Shown here one piece after another: positions 1 through 12,275 of a DNA stretch of 64,000 nt. The first letter of the stretch is position 1. Each line of letters starts with the position of its first letter. Below the pieces are notes generated by a model. It worked only from the letters and a program-made list of their open reading frames with translations. It had not been told where the DNA came from and did not search any database. A program made the position numbers and the translations under genes. This DNA comes from Nymphaea colorata. Taxonomy: Eukaryota > Streptophyta > Magnoliopsida > Nymphaeales > Nymphaeaceae. The DNA lies in the NCBI RefSeq assembly GCF_008831285.2, contig NC_045141.1:24537315-24601314 (forward strand), given 5' to 3'.

Positions 1-3000
1 TTTAGCATCGTCCTCTGCTGCACGCAGCATGGAATGTTCGCATAGATGCTGTCTTGACGTAGGGAGAAGGATGCTTACTGGGAGATTTAGATGACTGATA
101 GCACCAGCAGGCATGTGCTCATCGAGCGAGTTTACAGATTAAGTACTTGCATCTTTCTGTTTCTGCGTGCATTTGTGGTTTCCTTCTTCATCATTGTTCG
201 TGGATTGTGCACTCATAGGCATGTAGTTCGGTTGAGGAAGCTCGAGGGAAGCTTGATGATGCTTAGTATCATGTCGAACCTATATAATTTGTCAATTTTT
301 TATTCTACGGATATCTGACATCTTTACCGCCAATTTGTCTGTTCCAAAAAAGCACAAGCGGCAGGCCCAAAACAGGTACGCCATTACCGCTGATACCGTG
401 AACATATTACCAATCGAGAAGATGGGCAGTGAAGATCTTACATCTCTAGATATGATTTCATAGCTTATGCAATTCGGTCGCAGCAGAATCGGGTTCAATC
501 CTCACCAAGTCTGAATTCTCAACGGTATGGAGTAGCTAGCAAGATGTTGGACTGTGACATGCATGTAATTGGTGATTTTGTAAAAAGATGAAGCTAGAAC
601 GTTAAGAATGATCAGCTTGGCATTTCTTGTTTGATAAATTGTTTGCCGCAGTTTCGCCAGAAGACCAAATACATGGCATGACCTCGATGAAATTCTACAT
701 GGAAATACATTATAACAATATTCTAAACTATTAGGGTAGGGTTCATTGTTTTATCTATTTTCATTTGATATGAATTAGTTTTCCGGTCTGAAAGTATCTC
801 TTGCCCAACGTTCTATATCCTTCTCTTAGTTTTCTCATTGCACGCTGTGGCTAGTCTACGTGCAGATGCTCATCTGTTCCTTAGATTTTTTGTTGGCTGC
901 ATATCCGGGTTTGGGCTCTTCCCAGCTTGATGTCATTGTTGCGTCTAAAGATGTAAAGAGGATGGGTTTTATTCTAGATGAGGTCACTTAGGTTGGTTTG
1001 TCGAATGCTTTCTTCATATGGGAACTGTTGATGACAAGGTTGGAAATTTTGAGCAAGAATAGGGATGGGCTGAACTCCAGACTCTGGAGTTGTCCCCATG
1101 AACATCAATATCTATTAAGTTACTAGCCAATGAAGTGAACTAGTTAAGGGCTTTAAAGGGCTGATTGGCAATAGCAACTTATTGTTACTATCCCACGAAT
1201 CTGCCCAAAATAGTATCCTACATCCTATGAATTTGCCTCGTTTTTTGGCATATTCATGAAACAAGAACAGAGTGTTAACAGCCCGTAAGGAGCGCAAAAG
1301 TTTTATGCTCCATGAAGATGGAAGGGCATAGATTTGTATGACGTATAAACTGCAGTTCTGCATGGTTGTAGAAATGCATGGGAAATCAAATAATGAGAAA
1401 AACAGTCCAGCGAGCCAATTCCTTCTGCCCTAGTTGAAAACACTAGATTCTTATTCACAGTGCTCCTACTTCAGTAATTGAAAACAGCTTGTAATTACTT
1501 CAGCTTGGCCCCCAAAAGATGGCTTACTCACTGGTGCTACCTTGGTGTCTATTGTCTAACATCCGAAGTGAAGCTGTGGGAAATGCGATGGTTTAGAGTG
1601 CAGTGTTCCACCCTGCAGATAAGAAGCATGAGGCTAAGGAAATCAGTGCGGTTTCCGAGACTGTTATTCTGTTGCAAGAGGATGCTAGTCATCGCACGCA
1701 CGTGATAATGGGATTCCTTTGGAATTTTAATTTCTTGACAGATGAGTTTTATGCTGCTATCTTCATCTCCAGTCATCTGTGCTATCCACAGAAAGAAGAG
1801 GATTCGAGTGGCTGGGCCAACTTGCAGTCAGCCACCTGATGTGCTGCTTCTTAGTCGATCATCAACTCATTCACTTCGACAGCAGAATATTTTCATTTGC
1901 ACTGAAATTATTCAAACCAATTTAAGGGAATAAATATTTTGCTTTCGTGTGCCCGATTTCTTCAAAGCAGTTAATTAGGAATAAATTTCTGGACTGCAAG
2001 AATAGATTCGAGATAAAATTGGAACCTAAACATGAAAAGGACACATCGCAAATCCTTTCACATGGCTTGGCGATGCATTGCATGTGGGAAATAATGGGGA
2101 ACACCTTTCCTGGCTCCTCAACTATATGCCCATTAATGAACTTATCGTTTAAGATTCCATATCGATGGTCATGGATGACCCACTGATTGGTTTCTGCTGG
2201 TCAAGATTTGGCAATTTACTGGAAGATGGTTCAGTTCATTGGTCGTCTGCCATTGGCCCTTGAGCCAATGTTGTGCTTTAAAATTTGGTGGACCGTCTCC
2301 TGGGCCCATGGTTAAAATGATGCCAGTCAAGGCATAAGAGGAACTGTTCACGCCACAGCAATGAAAAGGTTCGTTTTGGAAAAGATCCAAGAACATGACC
2401 AAGACTTATTTGCAGGCATGTCTTTTCTACCTCATTGACTCGAAAAGCACAAGCTTTTGCGCAGTCAACATCTGTAAGGGAGCCGCCATGTATCTAGAAG
2501 CTGGTTCTTTTTTTCCTCCTTTCGTGCGTGAGTCTTTTTCCGTAGACATACCTAGCACACCAATAACACACATGATCAACTTTTGACATCCACCAAAGAG
2601 TGCGAGCCCAAACAGTGGTTGACTTGGGTTCATGCTTCCATACATGGTGAACTCTTAGCTGCTTGCTTGCCCTTGGAAAGCTGAGAAACACAGGTCAAGT
2701 GACCAGCTGCTCTTTCTGCAAGTCGACTGCTAAAAAGCAGGTCTGTGGATTTTAGAAACTCACCAGCCAACAAGCGATTCACAAGAAACTGTCTTTTCCC
2801 CTTTGTCTATCTCGTTGGTTTCTCTGGTTTGGCTCTAATATGATTTTCTCCCCGCACCTTGTTGAGTTTAAAGTTGTTGAACCATGAAAACATTCAGTCC
2901 GTTTCTGCAAGAGGCCACTGCTGCTCCAATTATTGAACGTGTTTCAGTATTTTAGACAAACATTAGGAAAACATTCTTTTATTCAAAGGACCCATCCAGC

Positions 3001-3583
3001 TTAATCTCATAAACTTGTAGTCAATGCAATAAAGGCAGAGAGGGTCAGTGGGTCACCACGGGCGCTCTGGTTCAAAAGCAGAAGCGGTGAAAGATGACAG
3101 TAAAATACCACCACCACCTACCACAAATTCCAAGAAGGGTAGAAAGAAGACAAAGTTTCAGCTTGGTGAAACTGTGATAGTTAATGGGAGCATGACGCGG
3201 TAAAGGAAACGAGGCAAATGCTCTTCTTTTTTATTAAAAGTACCTTTCCCAGCTGGTAGGAAAGAAAAGCGACCACCTCTGGTAAGGGAACAAATCGAGA
3301 GATTAAGAACCCTTACCTCTTCCCCTTCCCATGTGCCACAGCCTTCTTCACTTCTTCCAAAACAGCATAAAAAATCTGCGGCCACTAACCAAACCAAAGC
3401 CCTCCCACCTTTTCTCCAACACAAACACACGAAAGAGGGAGAGAGAGAGAGGGGGGAACAGAGCTCCGACGAGATTAACCCATCTCCTAACATAGCACAA
3501 GAAAAAGCGGAAGATGAAAAGAAGAAATGATTCACAAGGCACTAACTACCACAGAGGGCCAGAAGAACTGGGCTCTAATTGGC
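1..3583. other. Gene-free left flank of AMT1
   Basis: I recognise no gene here. Bases 2-94 form a short open frame on the + strand (about 30 codons, ending in TGA) that could be the 3' end of a gene lying off the left edge, but the peptide matches no family I know. The remaining ORFs are short and scattered over both strands. A possible poly(A) signal for AMT1 (AATAAA on the minus strand, 3230-3235) lies about 350 bp beyond its stop. A short GA run occurs near 3436-3450. Confidence 0.5.
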
Positions 3584-5107
3584 TTAGACTTGATTGCCGT
3601 TGTTGGTGGGTGACGGGCGATCCCCAACCTTGAAGGGCGGGGTCATCATGAAGCCCTTCTTGGAGTCGCCGCCTTCGCCGTCGTCGTGCCAGGCGTAGGC
3701 GAGGCCGCCGTGCCTCGTCTTATCCATTCCCTCGAGCTCGTCCTCCGGCGAGATCCTGAGCAGCCGGAGCTTGTTCAAGATGAAGAAGAGGGGTCCCATG
3801 GTGACGCTCACCCACCCGATGATCGTCAGGATCTGGATGAGGTTGGCCGCGAGCAGCTTTCCTCCGCCGCCCATGAAGAGACCGTACGGGCGGTCGGCCT
3901 TGTTGGAGTAAACCTCATTGACATAATTCTTGGTGGCAAAGAGGCCGGTGAAGATGAGGCCCCACATGCCACAGCCGCCGTGAAGCTGCGCGGCCTCTAA
4001 TGGGTCGTCATACTTGACGATGGCCGCGAGCTTGTTGCAGCCGATGAGCACCCATGAGGCGACGAAGCCGCAGATGATAGCCGCCCATGGTTCGACGACG
4101 GAGCATCCGGCGGTGATGGCGGCGAAGCCACCGAGGAGCCCATTGCAGACATCCATCACGTTCCAGTGGCCGGAGATGAGGCGCTTGCCGAAGAGTGTGG
4201 TGAGGGCAGCAGTGCAGCCGGCGAGGGTTGTCGTGAGCGCGGTGCGGCCAACACCACTCCACTGGCCGTAGAAGCCGCCGGGGGTGTAGGAGACGAGGAT
4301 GGTGTTGAAGGAGCCTGGGTTGAAGCCGTACCAGCCGAACCAGAGGAGGAACGTGCCGAGAACGACGAGGGAGGCGCTGTGGCCGCGGAGGGCGACAGAG
4401 CGGCCTGAGTGATCGAAGCGGCCGATACGGGGCCCCTCGATGAGTGCGCCCCAGAGGCCAGCGACGCCTCCAACGAGGTGGACGACGCCTGAGCCAGCGA
4501 AGTCGATGACACCGGTTCCGAAGAGGAGGTTAGAGGTGTTGAAGGCGCTCGCCCAGCCGTCGCTGGCCCAGAACCAGTGGGAGACGACGGGGTAGACGAA
4601 GCCCGTCAGGAAGGCGGAGTAGATGAGGTATGCAACGAACTGAGTGCGCTCGGCAATGGAGCCGCTGGTGATGCCGGCGGCGGCGATTGCGAAGGCCCAC
4701 TGGTAGAGGAAGTTGCTGTAGTCATACGTGGGGTTGGGGAAGGCCTTAAGGCCGAAGAAGTGCTTGCCGATGAAGCCGTTACTCGGTGAACCGAAGGCGA
4801 AGGCGAAGCCGAAGAGATAGTAAAAGAGACCACCGGCCGCCGCATCCAGAACGTTTGTAAGCATGATATTCATGGTGTTCTTGGCTCGAACGGACCCGGC
4901 GCAGAGCATGGCGAATCCGAGCTGCATGGAGAAGACGAGGTAGGCGGAGAAGAGGAGGTAGGTGTTGTTCACGGCGTAGGTGGTCGCCGTGAACTGATCG
5001 GCGGCGTTCTGGAAACGGCCGCAGATGAACTCCGCAGCTGTGGTGGCATTCGCAGAGGCCCCCAGCAGGGGACCCAGGAAGTCGGCCGAGCAGGTCAGGT
5101 TGGCCAT
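3584..5107 (-). CDS. AMT1: High-affinity ammonium transporter, AMT1 family
   Basis: Intronless gene for a 507-aa AMT/Rh/MEP-family channel-like transporter that moves ammonium across the plasma membrane as a trimer. The frame opens at 5158, but I chose the ATG at 5107 because AMT1 proteins begin with an M-A-x-LTCSAD-like sequence, and here it reads [16 protein letters not shown]. About eleven hydrophobic segments follow. Family signatures are present: the twin pore histidines (in [10 protein letters not shown] and LHGGCGMWG), the [12 protein letters not shown] block, and the C-terminal GMDKTRHGG motif. The threonine of that motif (about T464) aligns with the phosphorylated residue (T460 in Arabidopsis AMT1;1) that shuts off the trimer. 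Third codon positions are very GC-rich, unlike the split genes nearby. The paralogue number within AMT1 cannot be assigned from sequence alone. Confidence 0.97.
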   Translation of the reverse strand: MANLTCSADFLGPLLGASANATTAAEFICGRFQNAADQFTATTYAVNNTYLLFSAYLVFSMQLGFAMLCAGSVRAKNTMNIMLTNVLDAAAGGLFYYLFGFAFAFGSPSNGFIGKHFFGLKAFPNPTYDYSNFLYQWAFAIAAAGITSGSIAERTQFVAYLIYSAFLTGFVYPVVSHWFWASDGWASAFNTSNLLFGTGVIDFAGSGVVHLVGGVAGLWGALIEGPRIGRFDHSGRSVALRGHSASLVVLGTFLLWFGWYGFNPGSFNTILVSYTPGGFYGQWSGVGRTALTTTLAGCTAALTTLFGKRLISGHWNVMDVCNGLLGGFAAITAGCSVVEPWAAIICGFVASWVLIGCNKLAAIVKYDDPLEAAQLHGGCGMWGLIFTGLFATKNYVNEVYSNKADRPYGLFMGGGGKLLAANLIQILTIIGWVSVTMGPLFFILNKLRLLRISPEDELEGMDKTRHGGLAYAWHDDGEGGDSKKGFMMTPPFKVGDRPSPTNNGNQV

Positions 5108-5298
5108 CGTCCTTGGCCTCTCTGACTCTCTTCTCCGTCTGCTCCCCTTATTACGCACAGAGAGAGCGACAGAAGGGGGAAACGTTCAGAATGAAGAAGA
5201 AGAGGAGGAGGAGGCCAACAGAGGAGCAGAAAAGGTCTGAGGAATTGATTTTCTTCGAGGGGATGGAAAATATTTGTCACACGGCGTTGAATGTATGG

Positions 5299-5308
5299 CT
5301 ATAAATAG
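5299..5308 (-). promoter_or_regulatory. Candidate TATA box of AMT1
   Basis: The near-symmetrical motif CTATAAATAG (CTATTTATAG on the minus strand) lies about 190 bp upstream of the chosen AMT1 start codon, a plausible distance for a core promoter plus a leader. A CT/GA-rich stretch (5379-5399) lies further upstream. The motif matches TATA-box consensus on either strand, so its assignment is inferred from position. Confidence 0.4.
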
Positions 5309-6098
5309 ACAGGCCGGGACTTGGTCCCTGTCGAGACTCGAGAGAGGGGAGAGTTGCTGTCATTACTTTATACTTTAGAGAGAGAGAGAGAGAGAGAGAT
5401 TTTCTACTGAAAATTTCATAAGAACATGTCCAAATTTTAATGAGTTTTGTTTGCAATTCAGAGAGTTACTGATTATTAATAAGAACTTGCCATCTTTGAA
5501 TTCTTGACTTCATGGCTGTCCTTAATATAGAGATTGTTCCTATTCCGCATATTTTCACTTCCAGCCAAGCAGAAAAATATACAGATACCTTAAATAACTT
5601 TCATAACTTAGATTCATACTAAAAAATTGGCATGTTCTTGGTGCCTGTTGATTCTCAACTATTACTTAGTCAGTTCACTGGGGCAGAGTTACTAGTAAAA
5701 ATGTATTCGAAAAACTTCAGAAAATAAAAATTAGGCATTGCAGACTTTTATTTCAGCTAGGAATCCTAATTATGAACAAATGGAAAACAACTCACTTGAA
5801 TGCAGAGTTGGGTCCAGCGTGAGGTGGAGAAGAAGTCAACCGTCTGGGCTTTTGTGAACAGTTGATCCTTGCCAGTAGCAAGACTATTTTGATTATATCA
5901 TAACATATGATATAGTTGATAGAAGAGAGCTACTTATTGTGTTTTGCAAATGAATGCATAAGATTATATATAAAGACTATAGTCAAAATTCTGCTTGAAA
6001 TAGGTTAATTTGAAGCTTTAATTGCCGCCGATAAGCTGACTTGAGCTTTAGTTAGTTCAATTTACAATGGCGAGGCTGGCGCTTTTATAATTAAACTC

Positions 6099-6284
6099 AG
6101 GGGCGGAACCAAGGTAGGGCTCGCTTGGGTCCTGGCTCCACCTTAATTTTTTTTAATTTACATGTAAATTTTAAAAAAATTCACTTGTTCTATATAAAAT
6201 TTTTGGAAAACAATATTTTCGCCCTAGTCAAAATAAAGAAACTTTAATTCAGTCCACCTCATAAAAAATTTCTGACTCTGCCCT
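6099..6284. mobile_element. MITE-like element with GGGGCGGA-type ends, copy 1
   Basis: The left end reads AGGGGCGGAACC and the right end TCTGACTCTGCCCTT, which are imperfect inverted repeats around an AT-rich, non-coding centre containing 'tggctcc' and 'gccct' remnants. It resembles the short non-autonomous repeats common in plant genomes that begin with a GGGGCGGAGCCA-like terminus. A second copy lies 0.2 kb away and a third, more distant relative at 45854. No intact target-site duplication was seen. Confidence 0.55.
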
Positions 6285-6499
6285 TAATTAAATTAAGCTT
6301 GAACGGGCCAAGTAATTTGGTTCTTTCTGCTCAGTCACCATCCTTAATCTAGGTTTGAAAATAGCAAAGCTTGGCCTCTGGTTCAGAAAGTGGACCAACT
6401 TCCTGAAACTTGGAAACGACATACGTCTAACCAACGGAGGTTCCATCAATTGAACCTTCTCCTTTAGGCCCGGCATTTAGATGATACTTTCCTCTAATT

Positions 6500-6694
6500 A
6501 GGGGCGAAGGGAAGGGAGACTAGCAGGGGCCTTGGCCTCCCTTCAGATTTTAAAAACTTTAAAATTTTATATGTAAATCTAAAACATTTTAGTTTAATAC
6601 ATATATATATTTTGAAAATTTCTATTTTGGCTCCTCTTAAGATTTTGAAACTATAGTTTGACCCTTACGACAAAAAATTCTTGGCTCTGCCTCT
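6500..6694. mobile_element. MITE-like element with GGGGCGGA-type ends, copy 2
   Basis: Starts GGGGCGAAGG and ends TTGGCTCTGCCTCT, with an AT-rich centre (phrases such as 'tttggctcctcttaagattttgaaa') that parallels copy 1. It is about 195 bp and has no coding capacity. Boundaries are approximate because both ends have mutated. Confidence 0.55.
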
Positions 6695-9600
6695 AAGCGG
6701 GTCTTGTAGAAACATGGTTTTATGAAGATTAAGTTTTCAAATGACTTTTGAGAACTTGATTAATTATTTGTTTGGGTGACATAACTTAGGAGGGCTTCAT
6801 GTTTTTCACTCCCTTTTACGAAATCAAGTTCTGTTAAAACTGGGTCTTTCTCAAACCCAGATTTGATGAAACTCAAACCTTATGAAAACCTGGTTTTGGA
6901 GGTAAAACAGATTTTGCTTCCAAAACCATGCGTAAGGATTTTCTTAGTGTGGAATGTTGTGTTTACCTCCCATCTCGTCTTCGAAAAGCTTTTATTCTAA
7001 GGATATTTGATTGTTTATGATATTGATCTGGTTTGAGATCTTCAAATTAATTTGAGATAATATACATACATACACACTCACACACATAAGCCGGATGAGG
7101 GCAATGCATATATGCACAGTAAATTTCTTAATTCAATGATCATGAGATTTTTCTCCCCGTTTTTCGTAGTAAAGTTTGCTGGGCTAAAGCAGGTACGTTA
7201 CTTTTTAGGTATAAACAATCAATCAATAGGAAGGATAAAAAAATCTGCTGAACAAGGCAGTTATAAAATACAAAATTTCCATCACAACCATCGAAACATT
7301 GACGAAAGCGATTATAAATATACTCCCTAAAATTAAGAAAAAAAAAAACATCACTGTCTTCCATTTATAATGGTTTACAATAAATTCAAAAGTAATGCCG
7401 AGAAAGTGCAGAGAAGTAAGCGTTTGAATATTCTTGTTTTGCCTGATGACCTTCTGCTAATAACTGGAAACGTGAATATATGTATATGTATATATAGACA
7501 TCATATTTAATTAGGAAATTTTGGGGTCCACGAACATAGTTTTAGATTCTCCTTCTGCATACTGTTTGAAGGGATACTTGTAAGGAGAATACTTGCTTAT
7601 CTAGATAAAATTTTACAGGCCACTTAGGCATCCGTTCCCTCCACAACGAAGGAAAGATGAGAATAGAAGTCACACATCCAACAAAAAAGGTGGATCTGAT
7701 ATATGGACCCAAGTCTAAAGAATTATCACCTTGAGCAAGTCCAAATGGAAAACAGTTACTTTTTCCTTATGTTTTCAAAATAAGCATTTAGATCCAGAAT
7801 CCGGAACAAATCTAACCTCTCTCTCATAGATATCATTCTCTTCTCTCATAATAACATTTAAAAATTTCTTTGTGAAGGCTCTGCCAGCATCACTGATGAT
7901 GCACCTTAATAAAAGCCAAATATTTTTTTAATGTGTTGATAATCTGTATAAAATCAGCAGCTTGGATTAAATTAATGGTGGAAATTGTCAATGAAAACGA
8001 GAAATAGCTTAAGAGTTTGGTAGTATGTCCAAAAAAATCACGGATTCGAAAGCACTACCATAATTGCATTGCATTACATTACATTACCAAGTGGGTAAAG
8101 AGAAACAATTGCCATCTATACTGACATGAGAAGCTATGTCACAGGCCGGGCACTCTTTTTTTTTTTTTATTATTGCTTTTAGTTGGTGAAGTGACGGGAT
8201 CTTGAGATTGAGACACCGGCAGCTACGAACGTCACCTTAATTAATGCTTGAACTTTGAACAATTTCCTTTTCGTCATCATTTTAACAAAAATAGTTTTCA
8301 ATTTTTAATACTAAATACCACCAAACGAATATGCTTAATTCATTAAAAATGAATACAAGAAGTGCTTCCATCTCCGACTTGAAATGCTGGGAAACTTTTA
8401 GAATTGAATCTAAGCATGAAATTCTGCTCCTTGGTCAGTCCGTTCATTAACTTGTGGAATCGGTCGCTGGTGTTTGGTTGGTAAATTAATTAACAAGTAA
8501 CTTTCCGGCCTCTCAAGTATGTTCACCATTGATACAATGCATCGGATGGTTGTAAATTGAACGGAGTTCAAAATAAACTCATACCAACAACTGTTTCTTA
8601 GATAGAACTAACTAAGTTGATGCAATGTAAGGTGAATCCTGAAATTACTGCAATTAACTTAAAAATATCGGTTTTTGGATCTACATGTAAGATTGTTGGC
8701 TGTAATTTTTGGGCTTGGTCGGAAATCACATCCATGCGATTAATTTTGTTGGGAAATGCGACTCTTAATGCAAAAAAAATCACGAGACCAACAACGTGTC
8801 CTCCGGACGCCCACGAATCGTGTTTGTCCTTGTAAGAAAAGGAATATAAACACGTTCCCGTCAACCAATCGGAAGCGAACGCACATGGTCGGGACAAGTT
8901 CCCTTTCTTTTTTCTTTTCTTTTTTTCCTTTCTTCTCGAGGGTCGAAAAAGGGTCCGCTGCATGGACCGTTCTTGGTGGCGTTAAAAATTTGGTACGGAC
9001 AGACCCGACCGTAGGGACGTCGGGAAACAAGCTCTCTCCCTAGTCCTTTTCTGATTCCTTTAGCATTGTTTTCGATCATTATAATAGTTGTAATTGCAGC
9101 AGCTTCAAGACTCCTGCTCTGTCATCTACGTTAAACGATGGATTTCAGAGCCTTAGAAAATTAACAGACCTTCAAAGGGATTAAACACCTTCAGATCTCT
9201 ATCTCTCGCTTGGAGAAACGAAGCGCTGCATGTTTTTTGATTCTTTGACCACCAACATGTGGGAACAGAAAGGATTGGATCCTGAAAAACTTTAACATTG
9301 TGCTCCAATGGAATTCATGGGGATCTCCCTCTCGTGACAGAGGGAGCAGTGGGAGGGTCTACAATTAAATAAATTAGTTTTTGTGGGGAGAGTATCTGCC
9401 AATATTTATTTGTTCTTCAACGGTGGGAAGCGGTTGCGCGGGCGGGCATTAAAAAAATCAGCGGGTGAAGTCAATGAGCGGAAACGTGAGCCTGTTGAAT
9501 GGAGACGATGATGATTCATTTGCGTGTCAGCTAACAAAGTTCAGATTCAATACACACAACCAACAGCTTCGATCATACGAATATCTTGCGAATGTGACCT

Positions 9601-10543
9601 CACGGCATCGTCGATTTGCGAAAAGAGATACCTGAACCAAGAAAATACGACTTTTTGAAGTTTGGACCTTAATTTTCAGCTATTGATTTTCAAAGACCTG
9701 AAGAAAACCAGGTATCGTTCAGACTATTTAAGGGAATGTTTTCACAGAATCATGCAGAAACACCTAACGTAATGCGCGCTTTCAGAAAGCAAAACAGAAA
9801 ATTCTGAACGAATATGGAACTCCGAATCTTACAAAATTCATGCATATAGTAATGGTATAGAGAAGCTAGCAAGAAGGCAGAGACAACAGCAGACTGGAGA
9901 AGACGACAGACGGACGGAGTAGGAGTTAATGCGCTAGCTTCAACAGGTTGAGGTGCAGGATCCGAGAGATCGGCATCCCGACCTGGTTGGGGAGGCATCT
10001 CTCTGTTCTTCTCTGCTGCAACGCCTCCAAGGCATGAAGCTTCTTTAATGGCGGAATCTTTACAGGTTCTGGCTTCGCCGTCCCCAATCAACCGCGAGAA
10101 ATTAGCGGGCAAAAAAAAACTACATTTGAATATTCTCTCGTCGACCAAAAATATGCACCGGACCCCACCACACCGCGTGCTAAAGCTGGTGGTTTCCCCC
10201 TCCCAATTCCGCCATGAATTGACGTCACTCTGGCTTAAGTTCATACGCATCGATGAGCACCTCTCTTGGTGCAGTGCAGAAGCCGGTCGCTTTCTTGAGG
10301 GTTTGAAGAACGAATTTCTAAGTTCAACTGTAGAAATCGTATCAATTTACTAGATAATTGGTAACTTCAGTCATTGTCAATATTACATAAGATCATGAGT
10401 TTCAAAACGGTAAAATTACCAACCAACATATTATGAAGATTGGGGCTTAAAAATTGACAAAACTAATGTGGGGGGTCAACTTTCACTAGTGGAAAATAGT
10501 ATATAGGAACATGTAAGCATGATCTAAGAGCTTTCTTCTTTTT

Positions 10544-10653
10544 CAAACTAAATCTTTGTCCTTATTTGGATAGTAGATATATAATGTTATGTAAGAGCTT
10601 TTGTCATTGTCAAATTAAATCTTCGTCCTCATTTGGATACTAGATATATAATG
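10544..10653. repeat. Degenerate direct repeat, period about 67 bp
   Basis: A 43-bp block beginning CAAACTAAATCTTTGTCC at 10544 recurs at 10611 as CAAATTAAATCTTCGTCC, and both end in AGATATATAATG. The copies differ at a few positions, so the duplication is not recent. Confidence 0.8.
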
Positions 10654-11716
10654 CAAGAGTTTATCGCCACAAGTTGTTAGAACATTGCGTGCACACAATG
10701 CATGGATGAATACGGCCAGGCAAATGGGGCGTTAAGATTGTAGGCGTTTGTCTATCTTAGAGTACAAAGAAGTCTGAACTCTCAGTACGTAGAAAAGGTT
10801 TAATCTAGTTGACAAAGGACTGATAGGACAACCAAGCCATTGGCTTGGTTTTGTCAAACTAGTGCAGTTCAAGCGTGGTCTCCTCAAACTACATGAAAAC
10901 TTAATGGCACAATTTAATGAAGTGTCATGTACTCTTAGGTGAGGAGGAGAAGCATTTTATTCTACTCTCCAACAAGACCCAAAGCTTCCACTGTTCCCTT
11001 TATTTCTCCCAAGATACCAAGTCTGCTTTCAGTGTCTCAACATGATGTGTCGTTATGTTGCAACTTACATATCGATGCGTGCAGCACATGAAGTTGATGC
11101 TCCAAAAATTTGAAACAGATACTTAACCACCTACCAGCTTCTATTGCTCCAACCCTCTCAAAAATAGCACAGTGCACGGTTAACCCATCATATCACAAAT
11201 GCATAACCATATGCTAAAAAAGTTGCATTTAGATGAAACCCTCAAACATTTTGGAATGAGGATTTCTTATAACTTGCATTTTGTTAGCTTTCAAACTTGG
11301 TTTGTATAGTTGGATGACACACTCGAAAAGGCACTTTTAGTTAAAGCCCTTAGGGGAAAGGGTTTCATGTTAGTTACTGTCTTTTAAAAGTACCATTGTA
11401 TCAAAACACGTGTCCACCAAAAAAGTTGTTTTAGGGTGTCATCCAAATGCACCTTCTTATGTAGATATTCTTTCTTGTTCTTTTTATATCTCTTTGGATC
11501 TATAGATAGAAAAAACAGAACTAGAACAACGCCCTAAGTGAAAGGTACCAACGTTAAATCTAAACAAGTTTGGTACAAGTACAACTAAAGCCCGAAAGCG
11601 GAAAAAACGAAGGATGTACTAAAAGGCACCAGATATTAGTGACACAAGTAGAACAGATTCAAGTTTGGAATTAAAAAAAAAAAAAGAATCAGAATCATCC
11701 CACTTTTTTTTCTATG

Positions 11717-11722
<6 letters not shown>

Positions 11723-11770
<48 letters not shown>
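11723..11770. repeat. (TA)n microsatellite
   Basis: Uninterrupted TA dinucleotide run of about 24 units in intergenic DNA. It is expected to be highly polymorphic and has no sign of function. Confidence 0.95.
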
Positions 11771-11772
<2 letters not shown>

Positions 11773-12119
11773 CACGGTGCTTGTTCCTAACAGGAGACTC
11801 AAAAGATTCCGTTTGGTGGGTTATGTCATTGACAATTAAAAAAGACGAAAAGAAATAGTAAAGCTATCTGCGGAAAAACGATGATTCATGAAAGATACTG
11901 GGAGGACAAAAACGAGCCGATCAACCAAAACCAGTTGACAAATGAATATTCAACGTATATGAATGGAACATGCCCATTAATGATTCTCATGTGTTTCAAA
12001 ACCTCGCCAGCTTGTCAAATACGTCATACCAAGAATATATCTTCCCTAAATTAAAAGAAGTCAACAGCAATATAAAGTTTTCTAAAACTATATATATATA
12101 CACATATATATACATATAC

Positions 12120-12275
12120 ATATAGGAAAATTGAATTGTAATTTTATGTTTTGGAGTCACCCAATTACCTAATAAGGACTATCCAAACCAACATGATGGA
12201 CGGTTAGGCGAAAAACATGAAAAAAACATAATGGGTATTTTTATTATCTAGTATTACTACACACATCTTTTTTTT
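12120..12275. repeat. Dispersed AT-rich repeat, copy A
   Basis: Begins after a TA-rich tract with ATAGGAAAATTGA and includes ACATGATGGA, an AAACATGAAAAAAAC block and ATTATCTAGTATTA. The same order of blocks occurs at 54731-54845 in another gene-free interval, so the two are copies of one repeat family. I see no coding potential and no clear terminal repeats. Confidence 0.6.

Noticed and set aside
440-515. Possible tRNA gene ending in GGGTTCAATCCTCACC
   Set aside because: There is a B-box-like word but no matching A box, acceptor stem or anticodon arm.
3686-4845. Several ORFs of 70-118 codons overlapping AMT1 in other frames
   Set aside because: The same GC-bias artefact. The AMT1 frame is intact and fully explains the region.
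8598-9079. Overlapping ORFs of 72-121 codons on both strands
   Set aside because: Mutually overlapping frames around a poly-pyrimidine tract, with no recognised motif.
9750-10250. 166-codon minus-strand ORF
   Set aside because: No recognised domain. The hydrophobic stretch near its end is short and the rest has no consistent codon pattern.
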